From assembly GCA_018241745.1 (NCBI GenBank), contig JAFEDG010000147.1, positions 1-64,000 on the forward strand: 64,000 nt of DNA, in the 5' to 3' direction. The position numbers were made by a program, and so were the translations under genes. Shown piece by piece: positions 1-10,003 of the stretch. The DNA is from Pseudomonadota bacterium. Its GTDB lineage: Bacteria; Pseudomonadota; Gammaproteobacteria; Burkholderiales; Casimicrobiaceae. The notes below the pieces were generated by a model. The model had not been told where the DNA came from. It saw nothing but the letters and a program-made list of their open reading frames with translations, and did no database searches. The first letter of the stretch is position 1. Every line of letters starts with the position of its first letter.

Positions 1-131
1 GGCACGCGGTTGAGCACCTTCTCGATGCGGGCCGCGCAGGCTGCGCAGGTCATGCCGGCGAGCCCCAGCGCGACGCGCGCCGGCGCGGCGGGCATCATGG
101 GGCGATCCACGGCGGGCGTAGCGGCGTCCAT
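1..131 (-). CDS. N-terminal fragment of a heavy-metal (copper-type) P-type ATPase or copper chaperone (partial)
   Basis: The first 43 codons of a gene that runs off the left edge, starting at the ATG at 131. The translation contains GMTCAACAARIEKVL, the GMTCxxC metal-binding loop of heavy-metal-associated (HMA) domains. In this family the two cysteines bind Cu(I) and pass it to the membrane pump. The N-terminal leader of about 25 residues before the HMA fold suggests a full-length CopA-like ATPase rather than a 65-70 residue CopZ chaperone, but the visible part cannot decide. A copper-type inverted repeat lies 12 bases upstream. No clear ribosome binding site is visible. Confidence 0.7.
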   Translation of the reverse strand, partial: MDAATPAVDRPMMPAAPARVALGLAGMTCAACAARIEKVLNRV

Positions 132-142
132 GTCGCCACTGT

Positions 143-159
143 ATACCCCATAGGGGTAT
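143..159 (-). promoter_or_regulatory. CsoR-type copper-responsive operator
   Basis: ATACCCC-ATA-GGGGTAT is a perfect inverted repeat with 7-base arms and a 3-base centre. It matches the known form of CsoR/DUF156 operators (TACCC...GGGTA) found before copZ and copA genes. It ends 12 bases before the start of the HMA-domain gene, where a bound repressor would block transcription. No regulator gene is in the window. Confidence 0.65.
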
Positions 160-199
160 GCTGCAACCGACTCGGCGCGGAGAGCGCCGCCTGCCGCCG

Positions 200-1716
<1,517 letters not shown>

Positions 1717-1717
<1 letters not shown>

Positions 1718-2406
1718 CAGTCGGTCCCCGTGCGCGCCGGCGTGCGGCGCGCGTTGGCCAGCGCGACGATGTCGGCGGGCGTCACGTTGCGGTAGTCGGG
1801 CATCGTCGCCACCACGTGCGGGCCGGCCAGCTCGGCCGCCGTCACGCCCGTGGTGAGGCCGACGGCCAGCATCCCGGCGCGGCGCGCCCCTTCGATGCCC
1901 AGTGGCGCGTCCTCGAACACGACGCAGTCGGCGGGCACGACGTTCATCCGCCGCGCGGCGAGCAGGAAGAGGTCGGGCGCCGGCTTGCCGTGCGCCACTT
2001 CGTGGCCGCCCGCGACACCGTCGAAGAAGCCTTCGAGGCCGAGGTTCTCCAATGCGAACGCGATGTTGTCGGCGCGGCCGGCCGTCGCGCAGCCCACCGC
2101 GATGCCCGCGTCGCGTGCCGCGCGGACGAACACCGTGAAGCCCGGCACTTCGCGGAAGCGCGGCGGCGCGAACAGCTCGCGGTACACGCCTTCCTTCTCG
2201 CGGACCCGCGACTCCAGTTCCGCGGCCGGCATGTCCCCGAAATACTCGCGGATCGTGTCGGCGGCCGTGCGCCCCGCCGTGCGGCGGTAGAAGTCCGTCT
2301 CGTCGAACGCGTGGCCGTGGCGGTCGAACAGCACGCGCCACGCTTCGTCGTGCGCCGGCATCGAGTCGATGGCCGTGCCGTCGAGGTCGAACACGAAGCC
2401 GATCAC
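1717..2406 (-). CDS. HAD-family phosphatase (beta-phosphoglucomutase/phosphoglycolate phosphatase-like)
   Basis: A 229-residue HAD hydrolase. Motif I is [11 protein letters not shown] at residues 4-14, with the nucleophile Asp7 and acid/base Asp9. Motif II is the Thr in CATAG, motif III is the Lys of HGKPAPD, and motif IV is [11 protein letters not shown]. An alpha-helical cap sits between motifs I and II, as in subfamily IA enzymes such as PGM and Gph. The substrate cannot be read from sequence. The start is GTG at 2406, which overlaps the prfB stop (GTGA). The gene is wedged between prfB and lysS and translationally coupled to both. Confidence 0.85.
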
Positions 2407-3510
2407 TGGACCCCCTGCTTCAGGCTGGCGGCGATGAAATCGTCGAGGTCGCCGTCGAGGATCGCCTGCGTGTTGCCGACCTCGTAGTTGGTCCGCAGGT
2501 CCTTGATCCGCGACTGGTCCAGCACGTAGCTGCGGATCTGGTGGCCCCAGCCGATGTCCGTCTTCGAGTCCTCGAGCTTCTGCTGCTCCTCCTGCCGCTT
2601 CCGCAGCTCGAGCTCGTACAGCTTGGCCTTCAGCATCAGCATCGCCTCCGCACGGTTGCGGTGCTGCGAGCGGTCGTTCTGGCAGGTGACGACGGTGTTC
2701 GTCGGGACGTGCGTGATGCGCACGGCCGAATCCGTCTTGTTGATGTGCTGCCCACCCGCGCCCGACGCGCGGAACGTGTCGATCCGCAGGTCGGCCGGGT
2801 TGATCTCGACTTCGATCGAGTCGTCGACCTCGGGATACACGAACACGCTGGCGAACGACGTGTGGCGGCGCGCGTTGGAGTCGAACGGGCTCTTGCGCAC
2901 GAGCCGGTGCACGCCGGTTTCCGTGCGCAGGTGGCCGTAGGCGTACTCGCCTTCGATCTTGATCGACGCGCTCTTGATGCCGGCGACTTCGCCGGGCGAC
3001 TCCTCCAGCACCTCGGTGCGGAAGCCCTTGCGCTCCGCGTAGCGCAGGTACATGCGCAGCAGCATCGACGCCCAGTCCTGCGCCTCGGTGCCGCCGCTGC
3101 CTGCCTGGATGTCGATGAAGCAGTTGCCGCCGTCCAGCGGGTGGCTGAACATCCGGCGGAATTCCATGCCCGCGACCGTCGCTTCCAACGCCGCGGCGTC
3201 ATCGCCGATCGCGGCGAGCGTCGCATCGTCGCCGTCGCTGCGCGCAAGCTCGAACAGCTCGCTTGCGTCGTCGAGCCCGGTGGCGAGCTGCGTCAGCGTG
3301 CCGACGACGTCGTCGAGCTGCTTCTTTTCCTTGCCGAGTTCCTGCGCGCGGGACGGATCGTCCCAGACCTTGGGGTCCTCGAGTTCGCGCCCGACTTCCG
3401 TCAGCCGTGCAGACTTGACGTCGAAGTCAAAGATACCTCCGCAACTCGGCCGTGCGCGAGCGCAGCGCGGCGAGCGTGTTGGCGATCTGGTTGATGCGTT
3501 CGGCTTCCAT
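2403..3510 (-). CDS. prfB: Peptide chain release factor 2 (RF2), made through a programmed +1 frameshift
   Basis: RF2 recognises UGA and UAA stop codons. The coding sequence starts at the ATG at 3510 ([13 protein letters not shown]), runs 27 codons to an in-frame TGA at 3429-3427, and continues in the +1 frame as [13 protein letters not shown] to the stop at 2403. The joined protein is 368 residues, close to the family size of about 365. The body shows the RF2 stop-codon tripeptide SPF in [14 protein letters not shown] and the catalytic GGQ in [15 protein letters not shown]. The frame shift is the known autoregulatory device: low RF2 lets ribosomes slip past the UGA. The gene heads the operon with the HAD phosphatase and lysS. 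Confidence 0.95.
3426..3440 (-). promoter_or_regulatory. prfB programmed +1 frameshift signal
   Basis: On the minus strand the bases are GGAGG-TAT-CTT-TGA-C. The internal Shine-Dalgarno element GGAGG (3440-3436) lies three bases before the CTT slippery codon (3432-3430), which is followed by UGA and C. This equals the E. coli prfB signal in spacing and slip codon, and UGAC is the weak termination context used there. Confidence 0.93.
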
Positions 3511-3558
3511 GGGCAATGGGGCCGCGCACGGCCGCTGACGACGTCGGGAAGGATAGCG

Positions 3559-3564
3559 ATTATA
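3559..3564 (-). promoter_or_regulatory. prfB -10 box
   Basis: A perfect TATAAT on the minus strand, 49 bases before the prfB start. No good -35 is visible at 16-18 bases (TTTACG lies 19 away). The region is shared with the divergent molybdenum hydroxylase genes. Confidence 0.45.
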
Positions 3565-3626
3565 ACCCGCGCACGTGGCGAGGCGTAAAATCACCGGTCT
3601 TCCGCCGCCCCTTCCGGAGCCCTGCA

Positions 3627-4091
3627 ATGCCCACGATCTTCGTCAATGGCAACCGCGTCGACATCAGCAAGGACGTTCCCGCGGACACGCCGCTCCTGTG
3701 GCTCATCCGCGACGAGCTCAACCTCACCGGCACCAAGTACGGCTGCGGCATGGCGCTGTGCGGCGCCTGTACGGTGCACATCGACGGGGCGCCGGTTCGC
3801 TCGTGCCAGACGCCGCTGTCGGCGGTGAAGCCCGGCGTCGAGATCACGACGATCGAGGGGCTCAAGTCGCGCGAAGGCAAGGCACTGCAGGCGGCGTGGG
3901 CGAGGATGGACGTCCCCCAATGCGGCTACTGCCAGTCCGGCCAGCTGATGTCGGCCACGGCGCTGCTCGCGAAGAACAAGAAGCCCAGCGACGCGGACAT
4001 CGACGCCGCGATGGCGGGCAACATCTGCCGCTGCGCCACGTACGCGCGCATTCGCGCCGCGATCAAGGACGCCGCAGCGTCGCTGGCGTGA
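3627..4091 (+). CDS. Molybdenum hydroxylase small subunit, (2Fe-2S)-binding (IorA/CoxS-like)
   Basis: A 154-residue iron-sulfur subunit of the xanthine dehydrogenase/isoquinoline 1-oxidoreductase family. A plant-type ferredoxin domain has the cluster ligands in [12 protein letters not shown] plus the later Cys of RSCQTP (about residues 40-60). The [2Fe-2S]-2 helical domain has QCGYCQSGQ and [11 protein letters not shown]. It passes electrons from the molybdenum subunit encoded 44 bases downstream. The chosen start is ATG 3627 (MPTIFVNGN), preceded by CCGGAG; an upstream in-frame ATG adds only non-family residues. It has no signal peptide, so export would need piggy-backing on the Tat-type partner. 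Confidence 0.9.
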   Translation: MPTIFVNGNRVDISKDVPADTPLLWLIRDELNLTGTKYGCGMALCGACTVHIDGAPVRSCQTPLSAVKPGVEITTIEGLKSREGKALQAAWARMDVPQCGYCQSGQLMSATALLAKNKKPSDADIDAAMAGNICRCATYARIRAAIKDAAASLA

Positions 4092-4135
4092 GCGCCGCCA
4101 CGCGCCCGCGCTGACCCTCACCAGGCCCCGACACC

Positions 4136-6331
4136 ATGAATCCTTCCCGCTTTGCCCCGCGCGAACCCGCCGCCGGCGTGTCGCGCCGCGTCTTCCTCAA
4201 GGCCTCCGCCGCACTCGGCGTCGGTCTCACGCTCGACATCTATACGGGCCCTGCGGCCGCGCAGGCGGCCGCCGGCCAGAGCGTCGCGGCCAATGCGTTC
4301 GTCCGCATCGGCACCGACAACACGGTGACGGTGCTGGTCAAGCACCTCGAAATGGGCCAGGGCACGTTCACCGGCCTGCCGACGCTCGTTGCCGAGGAGC
4401 TCGACGCGGCATGGCCGCAGATGCGTGCCGTCGGCGCGCCCGCGGATGCCAAGCTGTACAACAACCTCGCGTTCGGCCCGATGCAGGGCACCGGTGGCTC
4501 GACGGCGATGGCGAATTCGTTCGAACAGTACCGGAAGGCGGGCGCTGCCGCGCGCGCGATGCTCGTCGCTGCAGCCGCCGAGCAGTGGAAGGTCGCGCCC
4601 GCGACGATCCGGGTGAAGGACGGCATCGTCAGCGACGCGGCGGGCCACAAGGCGACGTTCGGCCAGCTCGCGATCGCCGCCGGCAAGCAGCCGGTGCCGG
4701 CCGACGTCAAGCTCAAGGACCCGCAGGACTTCGTCTACATCGGCAAGCACGTGCAGCGCACGGATGCCGTCGCCAAGTCCAACGGCACGGCGGTCTTCAC
4801 GCAGGACGTGAAGCTGCCCGGCATGCTGACCGCCCTCGTCGCGCACCCGCCGCGCTTCGGCGCGACGGTGAAGACATTCGACGCCAAGGCCGCCGGTGCG
4901 GTGCCGGGCGTGCGCTACATCGTCGAGGTCCCCAACGGGGTCGCGGTGCTGGCGACCAACTTCTGGGCCGCGAAGAAGGGGCGCGACGCACTGAAGATCG
5001 AGTGGGAGGGCGGGTTCAAGGGATCGAGCAGCGACATCACCGCGGAATTGAAGCGCCTGGTCGCCACACCCGGCAAGCCTGCGCGTAACGACGGGGACGC
5101 CGCCAAGGCGCTCGCGGGCGCGGCCAGGACGCTCGATGCCACGTACAACTTTCCCTACCTCGCGCACGCAGCGATGGAACCGCTCAACTGCGTCGTCAAG
5201 CTGGGGGCCGACCACTGCGAAGTATGGAACGGCGAACAGTTCCAGACCGTCGACCAGGCGGCTGTCGCCAAGGTCGTGGGCCTCAAGCCCGAGCAGGTCG
5301 AGATTCATCAGGTGTACGCGGGCGGCAGCTTCGGCCGTCGCGCCAATCCGGTCTCGGACTACGTCGTCGAGGCGGCCGCGATCGCGCAGGGCCTCGCGGC
5401 CGGTGGCAAGCGCGACATCCCGGTGAAGCTCGTGTGGACGCGCGAAGACGACATGACCGGCGGGTTCTATCGGCCCGCCTACCTGCATACGCTGAAGGCC
5501 GGGCTCGACGCCAGCGGCGCCATCGTCGGCTGGCAGCATCACATCGCGGGCCAGTCGATCCTCGACGGCACGCCGTTCGCGGCGATGATGGTCAAGGACG
5601 GCATCGACGCGACGTCCGTCGAAGGCGCGTCGACGCTGCCGTATGCCATTCCCCACCTGTCCGTGCACCTCGCGACCGCGCAGATCGGCGTCCCGGTGCT
5701 GTGGTGGCGCTCCGTGGGCTCCACGCATACGGCGTTCTCGACCGAGACGTTCATCGACGAGCTTGCGGTGGCCGCGGGCAAGGACCCGGTCGCGTTCCGC
5801 ACCGCGCTCCTCGCTGCGCACCCGCGCCACCGCGGCGTGCTCGAACTCGCGGCCAGCAAGGCCAACTGGGGCCAGCCCCTCGCGCCGGCCGCCAATGGCG
5901 CGAAGCGCGGGCGTGGCATTGCCGTGAGTGAGTCGTTCAACACGTTCGTCGCCGAAGTCGTCGAGGTGACGGTGGGCGCGGACAACGCGATCAAGGTGGA
6001 CCGCGTCGTGTGCGCCGTCGACTGCGGCACCGCGGTCAACCCGGACGTCATCCGCGCGCAGATGCAAGGCGGCATCGGCTTCGCGCTGTCGGCGGCGCTG
6101 TACGGCGAGATCACGCTCAAGGATGGCGTCGTCGAGCAGACCAACTTCCACAACTACCCGGTGCTGCGCATCAACGAGATGCCGGTCGTCGACGTGCACA
6201 TCGTGCCGTCGACGGAGAAGCCGACGGGCGTCGGCGAGCCCGGCGTGCCGCCGCTCGCGCCTGCCCTCGCGAATGCGATCGCGGCGGCCACCGGCAAGCG
6301 CCTGCGCGACCTTCCGCTCAAGCTCGCGTAA
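4136..6331 (+). CDS. Molybdenum hydroxylase large subunit, molybdopterin-binding (IorB-like)
   Basis: A 731-residue molybdopterin cytosine dinucleotide-binding subunit of the aldehyde oxidase/xanthine dehydrogenase superfamily, closest to the isoquinoline 1-oxidoreductase beta type. A Tat-type signal is visible at the N terminus (SRRVFLKASAALGVG), so the complex probably acts in the periplasm. Cofactor-binding stretches include HLEMGQGTFTGLPTLVAEEL and GGSFGRRANP. The conserved catalytic glutamate lies in GVGEPGVPPLAPALANAI near the C terminus. The substrate is unknown; family members hydroxylate N-heterocycles or aldehydes. No cofactor-maturation gene (XdhC/CoxI-like) is adjacent. Confidence 0.88.
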   Translation: MNPSRFAPREPAAGVSRRVFLKASAALGVGLTLDIYTGPAAAQAAAGQSVAANAFVRIGTDNTVTVLVKHLEMGQGTFTGLPTLVAEELDAAWPQMRAVGAPADAKLYNNLAFGPMQGTGGSTAMANSFEQYRKAGAAARAMLVAAAAEQWKVAPATIRVKDGIVSDAAGHKATFGQLAIAAGKQPVPADVKLKDPQDFVYIGKHVQRTDAVAKSNGTAVFTQDVKLPGMLTALVAHPPRFGATVKTFDAKAAGAVPGVRYIVEVPNGVAVLATNFWAAKKGRDALKIEWEGGFKGSSSDITAELKRLVATPGKPARNDGDAAKALAGAARTLDATYNFPYLAHAAMEPLNCVVKLGADHCEVWNGEQFQTVDQAAVAKVVGLKPEQVEIHQVYAGGSFGRRANPVSDYVVEAAAIAQGLAAGGKRDIPVKLVWTREDDMTGGFYRPAYLHTLKAGLDASGAIVGWQHHIAGQSILDGTPFAAMMVKDGIDATSVEGASTLPYAIPHLSVHLATAQIGVPVLWWRSVGSTHTAFSTETFIDELAVAAGKDPVAFRTALLAAHPRHRGVLELAASKANWGQPLAPAANGAKRGRGIAVSESFNTFVAEVVEVTVGADNAIKVDRVVCAVDCGTAVNPDVIRAQMQGGIGFALSAALYGEITLKDGVVEQTNFHNYPVLRINEMPVVDVHIVPSTEKPTGVGEPGVPPLAPALANAIAAATGKRLRDLPLKLA

Positions 6332-6346
6332 CAGCCGCGCCGCGCC

Positions 6347-7177
6347 GTGAACACGCCGCCCGACTTCGATCCGGCGCGCGCGCTGCCCGGCGCGCTGCCG
6401 GACGACGCGCGCGTGTACGCGTACGCCGGCAGCAGGATCGTCGTCGCGGGCAGCGAGGACGCGCCGCGCATCCCGACGTGGCGCGAATGGAAGGCGGCTG
6501 GCGCCGACGGCGCCGTGCACGGGCTCGGCGCACTCGGCGGCACGCCTTGCGTCGCCGTCACGCTGCGCGACGACGAGGTCCCGGCCGGCATGCACGCGAG
6601 CGGGCTGCGCGCGCTGTTCTTCCGCATTCCCGACGTCGACGTGTCGCTCGCCGGCCGCGCGTCGCAGGTCGTCGAGTGGGACCGGACGCACCGCTATTGC
6701 GGGCGCTGTGGCACGCCGATGCTGGACCAGCCGGGCGAGCGTTCGCGCAAGTGCCCCGCCTGCGGGTTCACCGCGTGGCCCCGCGTATCGCCGGCGATGA
6801 TGGCACTGGTCACGCGCGGCCGCGAGCTGCTGCTCGCGCGGTCGCGGCGCTTCGCGAACACGTCGATGTACAGCGCGCTCGCGGGCTTCGTCGAGGCGGG
6901 CGAGACGGTCGAGGACTGCGTCGTCCGCGAAGTGCGCGAGGAAGTGGGCCTCGAGGTCGGCGCGCTGCGCTATTTCGGCAGCCAGTCGTGGCCGTTCCCG
7001 CATTCGCTGATGATCGCGTTCACCGCCGAGTACGCGGGCGGCGACATCCGCCTCGACGACGACGAGATCGTCGACGCGCAGTGGTTCGCGCCCGACGCGT
7101 TGCCGCCGATGCCGCCGTCCGTGTCGATCGCGCGCCGGCTGATCGAGGCCACGGCGGCGCGGTTGCGCGCGGCCTGA
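6347..7177 (+). CDS. nudC: NAD+ diphosphatase / RNA de-NADding Nudix hydrolase (NudC)
   Basis: A 276-residue Nudix enzyme that cleaves NAD(H) or removes NAD caps from RNA. A zinc ribbon is at about residues 118-140 (YCGRCGTPM and KCPACGF). The Nudix box GFVEAGETVEDCVVREVREE follows. The NudC signature normally written SQPWPFPxS appears here as SQSWPFPHS, with Pro changed to Ser at its third position, so identity as NudC is still very likely. Translation starts at GTG 6347, 15 bases after the molybdenum subunit. It shares transcription direction with the hydroxylase genes, but a functional link is not evident. Confidence 0.88.
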   Translation: MNTPPDFDPARALPGALPDDARVYAYAGSRIVVAGSEDAPRIPTWREWKAAGADGAVHGLGALGGTPCVAVTLRDDEVPAGMHASGLRALFFRIPDVDVSLAGRASQVVEWDRTHRYCGRCGTPMLDQPGERSRKCPACGFTAWPRVSPAMMALVTRGRELLLARSRRFANTSMYSALAGFVEAGETVEDCVVREVREEVGLEVGALRYFGSQSWPFPHSLMIAFTAEYAGGDIRLDDDEIVDAQWFAPDALPPMPPSVSIARRLIEATAARLRAA

Positions 7178-7245
7178 CGCGACGGCGACGGGGAACCCTC
7201 CGCTGGCCCCGCGGTCGGACCGTCCACGACCGCGCGAGACGCGGC

Positions 7246-7254
7246 TGCTAGAAT
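7246..7254 (+). promoter_or_regulatory. Extended -10 promoter of the TPR-ppi-lpxH operon
   Basis: TGCTAGAAT reads as an extended -10 element (TG-n-TAGAAT). Only nine bases separate it from the ATG at 7264, so the predicted transcript would begin two or three bases before the start codon. Confidence 0.5.
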
Positions 7255-7263
7255 CGCCGACCG

Positions 7264-8100
7264 ATGTCCGCCCTTCCGTCACGCACCCGCCTTGCCATCG
7301 CCCGCGCGGCCGCGCTGCTGCTGCTCGCCGGCTGTCTCGCGCCCGCGGCGGCGCTCGCGGCGGATGCGCCGCCACCGCCGGTTGTCCCGCCCGAGTACTC
7401 GCTGGAGGCGCGCAAGGCCTACGCGGCGGCGCTGCAGGAAGCACGGCATCTCGCAGAGCAGAAGGAATATGCGCTCGCGCTCAACCGCCTCGACGCGCTC
7501 GCCGTCGACCATCCGCGCGAACCGCAGGCACGCTTTCTCAAGGCCACGATCCTCACCGACCAGGGCAAGGACGGGGACGCCATCGACGTGCTCGTCGCGC
7601 TGACGTCCGATTTCCCCGAGCTGCCCGAGCCGCACAACAACCTGGCCGTGCTGTACGCGAAGAAGGGCCAGTACGATCTCGCGCGACGCGAACTCGAGAC
7701 CGCCGTTGCCGCCGCGCCGGATTACGCCATCGCGCGCGAAAACCTGGGCGACGTGTACGTGCGCCTCGCGGCGATGCAGTTCGAGAAGGTCGCAACCCTC
7801 GACACGAACGGCAAGACCGCGCCGGCCAAGCTGAAGCTCATCCGCGACGCGCTGGCCGTCAACGCCAACGCCGACGCCGCGGAGGCGGCGCGCAAGGCGG
7901 CCGCGCTGGGGCCACCCAAGCCAGCCGCTGAAGCACCCGTCGCGGCGAAGTCGCCACCGCCGCCGGCGTCGTTCGTGCCCGCGACGCCCACGACGCCGGC
8001 GGCCGCCACCAGCGAGCCGTCGACCACGACGACCGTCACCCCGACGGCTGTGCCGGATACGTCCGCGCAGCCCACAAGCCCCAAGGAGAAGACCGAATGA
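7264..8100 (+). CDS. Exported tetratricopeptide-repeat protein
   Basis: A 278-residue protein with a hydrophobic export signal ending around LLLLAGCLAPAAALAA. LAGC at its end resembles a lipobox, so it could be a lipoprotein, though an Ala-x-Ala cleavage site a few residues later is equally possible. Residues about 45-175 form TPR repeats (for example PEPHNNLAVLYAKKGQYDLARRE). The last 90 residues are Pro/Ala/Thr-rich and probably disordered. It overlaps the next gene by ATGA. This TPR-ppiA-ppiB-lpxH order is common in betaproteobacteria. A periplasmic scaffolding role is a guess. Confidence 0.8.
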   Translation: MSALPSRTRLAIARAAALLLLAGCLAPAAALAADAPPPPVVPPEYSLEARKAYAAALQEARHLAEQKEYALALNRLDALAVDHPREPQARFLKATILTDQGKDGDAIDVLVALTSDFPELPEPHNNLAVLYAKKGQYDLARRELETAVAAAPDYAIARENLGDVYVRLAAMQFEKVATLDTNGKTAPAKLKLIRDALAVNANADAAEAARKAAALGPPKPAAEAPVAAKSPPPPASFVPATPTTPAAATSEPSTTTTVTPTAVPDTSAQPTSPKEKTE

Positions 8101-8681
8101 TTCGACGCATCCTCGCCACTGCCGCGATCGCCGCGGCCTTTGCCGCGCCGGCGCATGCCGCCAACCCCCAGGTGGACATCGTCACCACGGCCGGCACAAT
8201 CCGCGTGGAACTCTATCCCGACGCCGCGCCGAAGACGGTCGCCAACTTCCTGCAATACGTGAAGGACGGTTTCTATGCGGGCACGCAGTTCCATCGCGTG
8301 ATCCCGGGCTTCATGATCCAGGGCGGCGGCTACACGGACAGCTACTCGCAGAAGCCGACGCGCCCGCCGGTGCCGATCGAGGCGGAATCGTCGGTGAAGG
8401 CGGGCCTGTCCAACGCGCCCGGCACGCTGGCGATGGCGCGCACGGGCGACCCGAACTCGGCGTCGTCGCAATTCTTCATCAACGTCGCCGACAACAAGCG
8501 CCTCGACTTCCGCGCGCCGACGCCCGCGGGCTACGGCTACACGGTGTTCGGCAAGGTCGTGTCGGGCATGGACGTCGTCGACAAGATCGCCAAGACGCCC
8601 ACGGGTCCCGGCGGGCCGTTCCAGACGGACGTGCCGAAAGAGCACGTGCTGATCAAGTCGATGACGCTGGTCACCCCGTAA
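8097..8681 (+). CDS. ppiA: Periplasmic peptidyl-prolyl cis-trans isomerase, cyclophilin type (PpiA-like)
   Basis: A 194-residue cyclophilin with a classic signal peptide (cleavage near FAAPAHAA), so it acts on folding proteins in the periplasm. The cyclophilin core starts at [18 protein letters not shown]. It carries the active-site run [13 protein letters not shown], the [13 protein letters not shown] segment and the [15 protein letters not shown] segment. Its start overlaps the TPR gene stop by ATGA. The next gene is a close cytosolic paralogue, presumably from tandem duplication. Confidence 0.9.
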   Translation: MIRRILATAAIAAAFAAPAHAANPQVDIVTTAGTIRVELYPDAAPKTVANFLQYVKDGFYAGTQFHRVIPGFMIQGGGYTDSYSQKPTRPPVPIEAESSVKAGLSNAPGTLAMARTGDPNSASSQFFINVADNKRLDFRAPTPAGYGYTVFGKVVSGMDVVDKIAKTPTGPGGPFQTDVPKEHVLIKSMTLVTP

Positions 8682-8691
8682 GCGGCCCGCC

Positions 8692-9195
8692 ATGGACAAG
8701 GTCAAGCTCGTCACCAACCACGGCGACATCGTCGTCGCGCTGGACGCCGAGAAGGCGCCCGCCACCGTCGCCAACTTCCTGCAGTACGTGAAGGACGGCC
8801 ACTACGACAACACGCTGTTCCATCGCGTCATCGACGGCTTCATGATCCAGGGCGGCGGCATGGAGCCCGGCATGAAGCAGAAGGCCACGCGCGCGCCGGT
8901 GGCGCACGAAGGCATGAACGGCCTCAAGAACAAGAAGAACACGCTTGCGATGGCGCGCACCGGCGACCCGCATTCGGCCACGTCGCAGTTCTTCATCAAC
9001 GTTGCCGACAACGACTTCCTCGACTTCAAGTCGCCGGGCGGCCAGGGCTGGGGCTATACCGTGTTCGGTCACGTCGTCGAAGGCGCGGACGTCGTCGAGA
9101 AGATCCGCAAGGTGCCGACAGGCCGCAGCGGCTTCCATGAAAACGTCCCGACCGCGGACGTCGTCATCCAGCGCGCCGAAGTTGTCCCGGGCTGA
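8692..9195 (+). CDS. ppiB: Cytosolic peptidyl-prolyl cis-trans isomerase, cyclophilin type (PpiB)
   Basis: A 167-residue cyclophilin without a signal peptide, hence cytosolic. Active-site segments are [37 protein letters not shown] and [18 protein letters not shown]. It is ten bases downstream of the periplasmic paralogue and in the same operon. The N-terminal 40 residues of the two mature proteins are nearly the same ([14 protein letters not shown]), which supports duplication. Confidence 0.93.
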   Translation: MDKVKLVTNHGDIVVALDAEKAPATVANFLQYVKDGHYDNTLFHRVIDGFMIQGGGMEPGMKQKATRAPVAHEGMNGLKNKKNTLAMARTGDPHSATSQFFINVADNDFLDFKSPGGQGWGYTVFGHVVEGADVVEKIRKVPTGRSGFHENVPTADVVIQRAEVVPG

Positions 9196-9250
9196 CGCGC
9201 ACGCCGGCGGGCGCGCGACGCGCGGGCGCTGAAGGCGAGGGGCGGACGCG

Positions 9251-9988
9251 ATGGCTACGCCCGCGCCCTCGCTGTTCGTTTCCGACCTGCATCTGTCGCC
9301 GGCGCGCCCCGGCCCGCTGGCGGCGTTCGACCAGTTCGCGCGCGGCCCGGCCCGCGCGGCCGCGGCCGTCTACGTGCTGGGGGACCTGTTCGACTGGTGG
9401 ATCGGCGACGAGCAGCTGCGCGACGACTATGCCGCGCGCGTCGCCACCGCGCTGCACAGCATCAGCGCATCCGGCGTGCCGCTGTTCGTCGCGCGCGGCA
9501 ATCGCGACTTCCTGCTCGGCGAGCGCTTCGCGCGCGCGACGGGCGCCGTGCTGCTGCCCGAGCAGAAGGTCGTCGACGTCGCGGGCACGCCGACGCTGGT
9601 CACGCACGGCGACGAGCTTGCCACCGGCGACGTCGACTACCAGGCCTATCGCAGGAAGATCCAGAGCCCTGCCTCGGTGCGCCGGCTGCTGGCGATGCCC
9701 GTGGCGGTACGCCGCGGCATCGCGTGGTACCTGCGCCGCAAGAGCACGCGCGCGACGTCGCTGAAGCCCGAGGCGATCACCGACGTCGCCGGCAGCGCGG
9801 TCGAGAATGCGTTCCGCGTGCACAACGTGGCGCGGATGATCCACGGCCACACGCACCGGCCGGCGCGCCATCACCTGGCCGTCGACGGGCGGCCACGCGA
9901 GCGCATCGTGCTTGCCGACTGGCACGACCGCGGGCACGTGCTCGAGGTGGGCCGCGACGCCTCGCGCACCTACGACATCGATCCCTGA
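9251..9988 (+). CDS. lpxH: UDP-2,3-diacylglucosamine diphosphatase (LpxH)
   Basis: A 245-residue calcineurin-like metallophosphoesterase that makes lipid X in lipid A synthesis at the inner membrane face. All metal-binding motifs are present in order: SDLHLS (residues 10-15), GDLFDWWIGDE, GNRDFLLG, VTHGDEL and HGHTHRPARH. The basic segment RRGIAWYLRRKS is where LpxH meets the membrane. The start is ATG 9251. It is the fourth gene of the TPR-ppiA-ppiB-lpxH unit and is followed 15 bases later by the TerC-family gene. Confidence 0.95.
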   Translation: MATPAPSLFVSDLHLSPARPGPLAAFDQFARGPARAAAAVYVLGDLFDWWIGDEQLRDDYAARVATALHSISASGVPLFVARGNRDFLLGERFARATGAVLLPEQKVVDVAGTPTLVTHGDELATGDVDYQAYRRKIQSPASVRRLLAMPVAVRRGIAWYLRRKSTRATSLKPEAITDVAGSAVENAFRVHNVARMIHGHTHRPARHHLAVDGRPRERIVLADWHDRGHVLEVGRDASRTYDIDP

Positions 9989-10003
9989 CCCGAGAGCACG
10001 CCG

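Noticed and set aside
4118..7444. A 1108-codon open frame on the minus strand antisense to the molybdenum hydroxylase and nudC genes
   Set aside because: Its translation is Arg/Gly/Asp/His-rich with no domain pattern. It is the antisense shadow expected where the third codon position is nearly always G or C.
9989..10003. Mn2+ (yybP-ykoY) riboswitch before the TerC-family gene
   Set aside because: Only 15 bases separate lpxH and this gene, too few for the aptamer.
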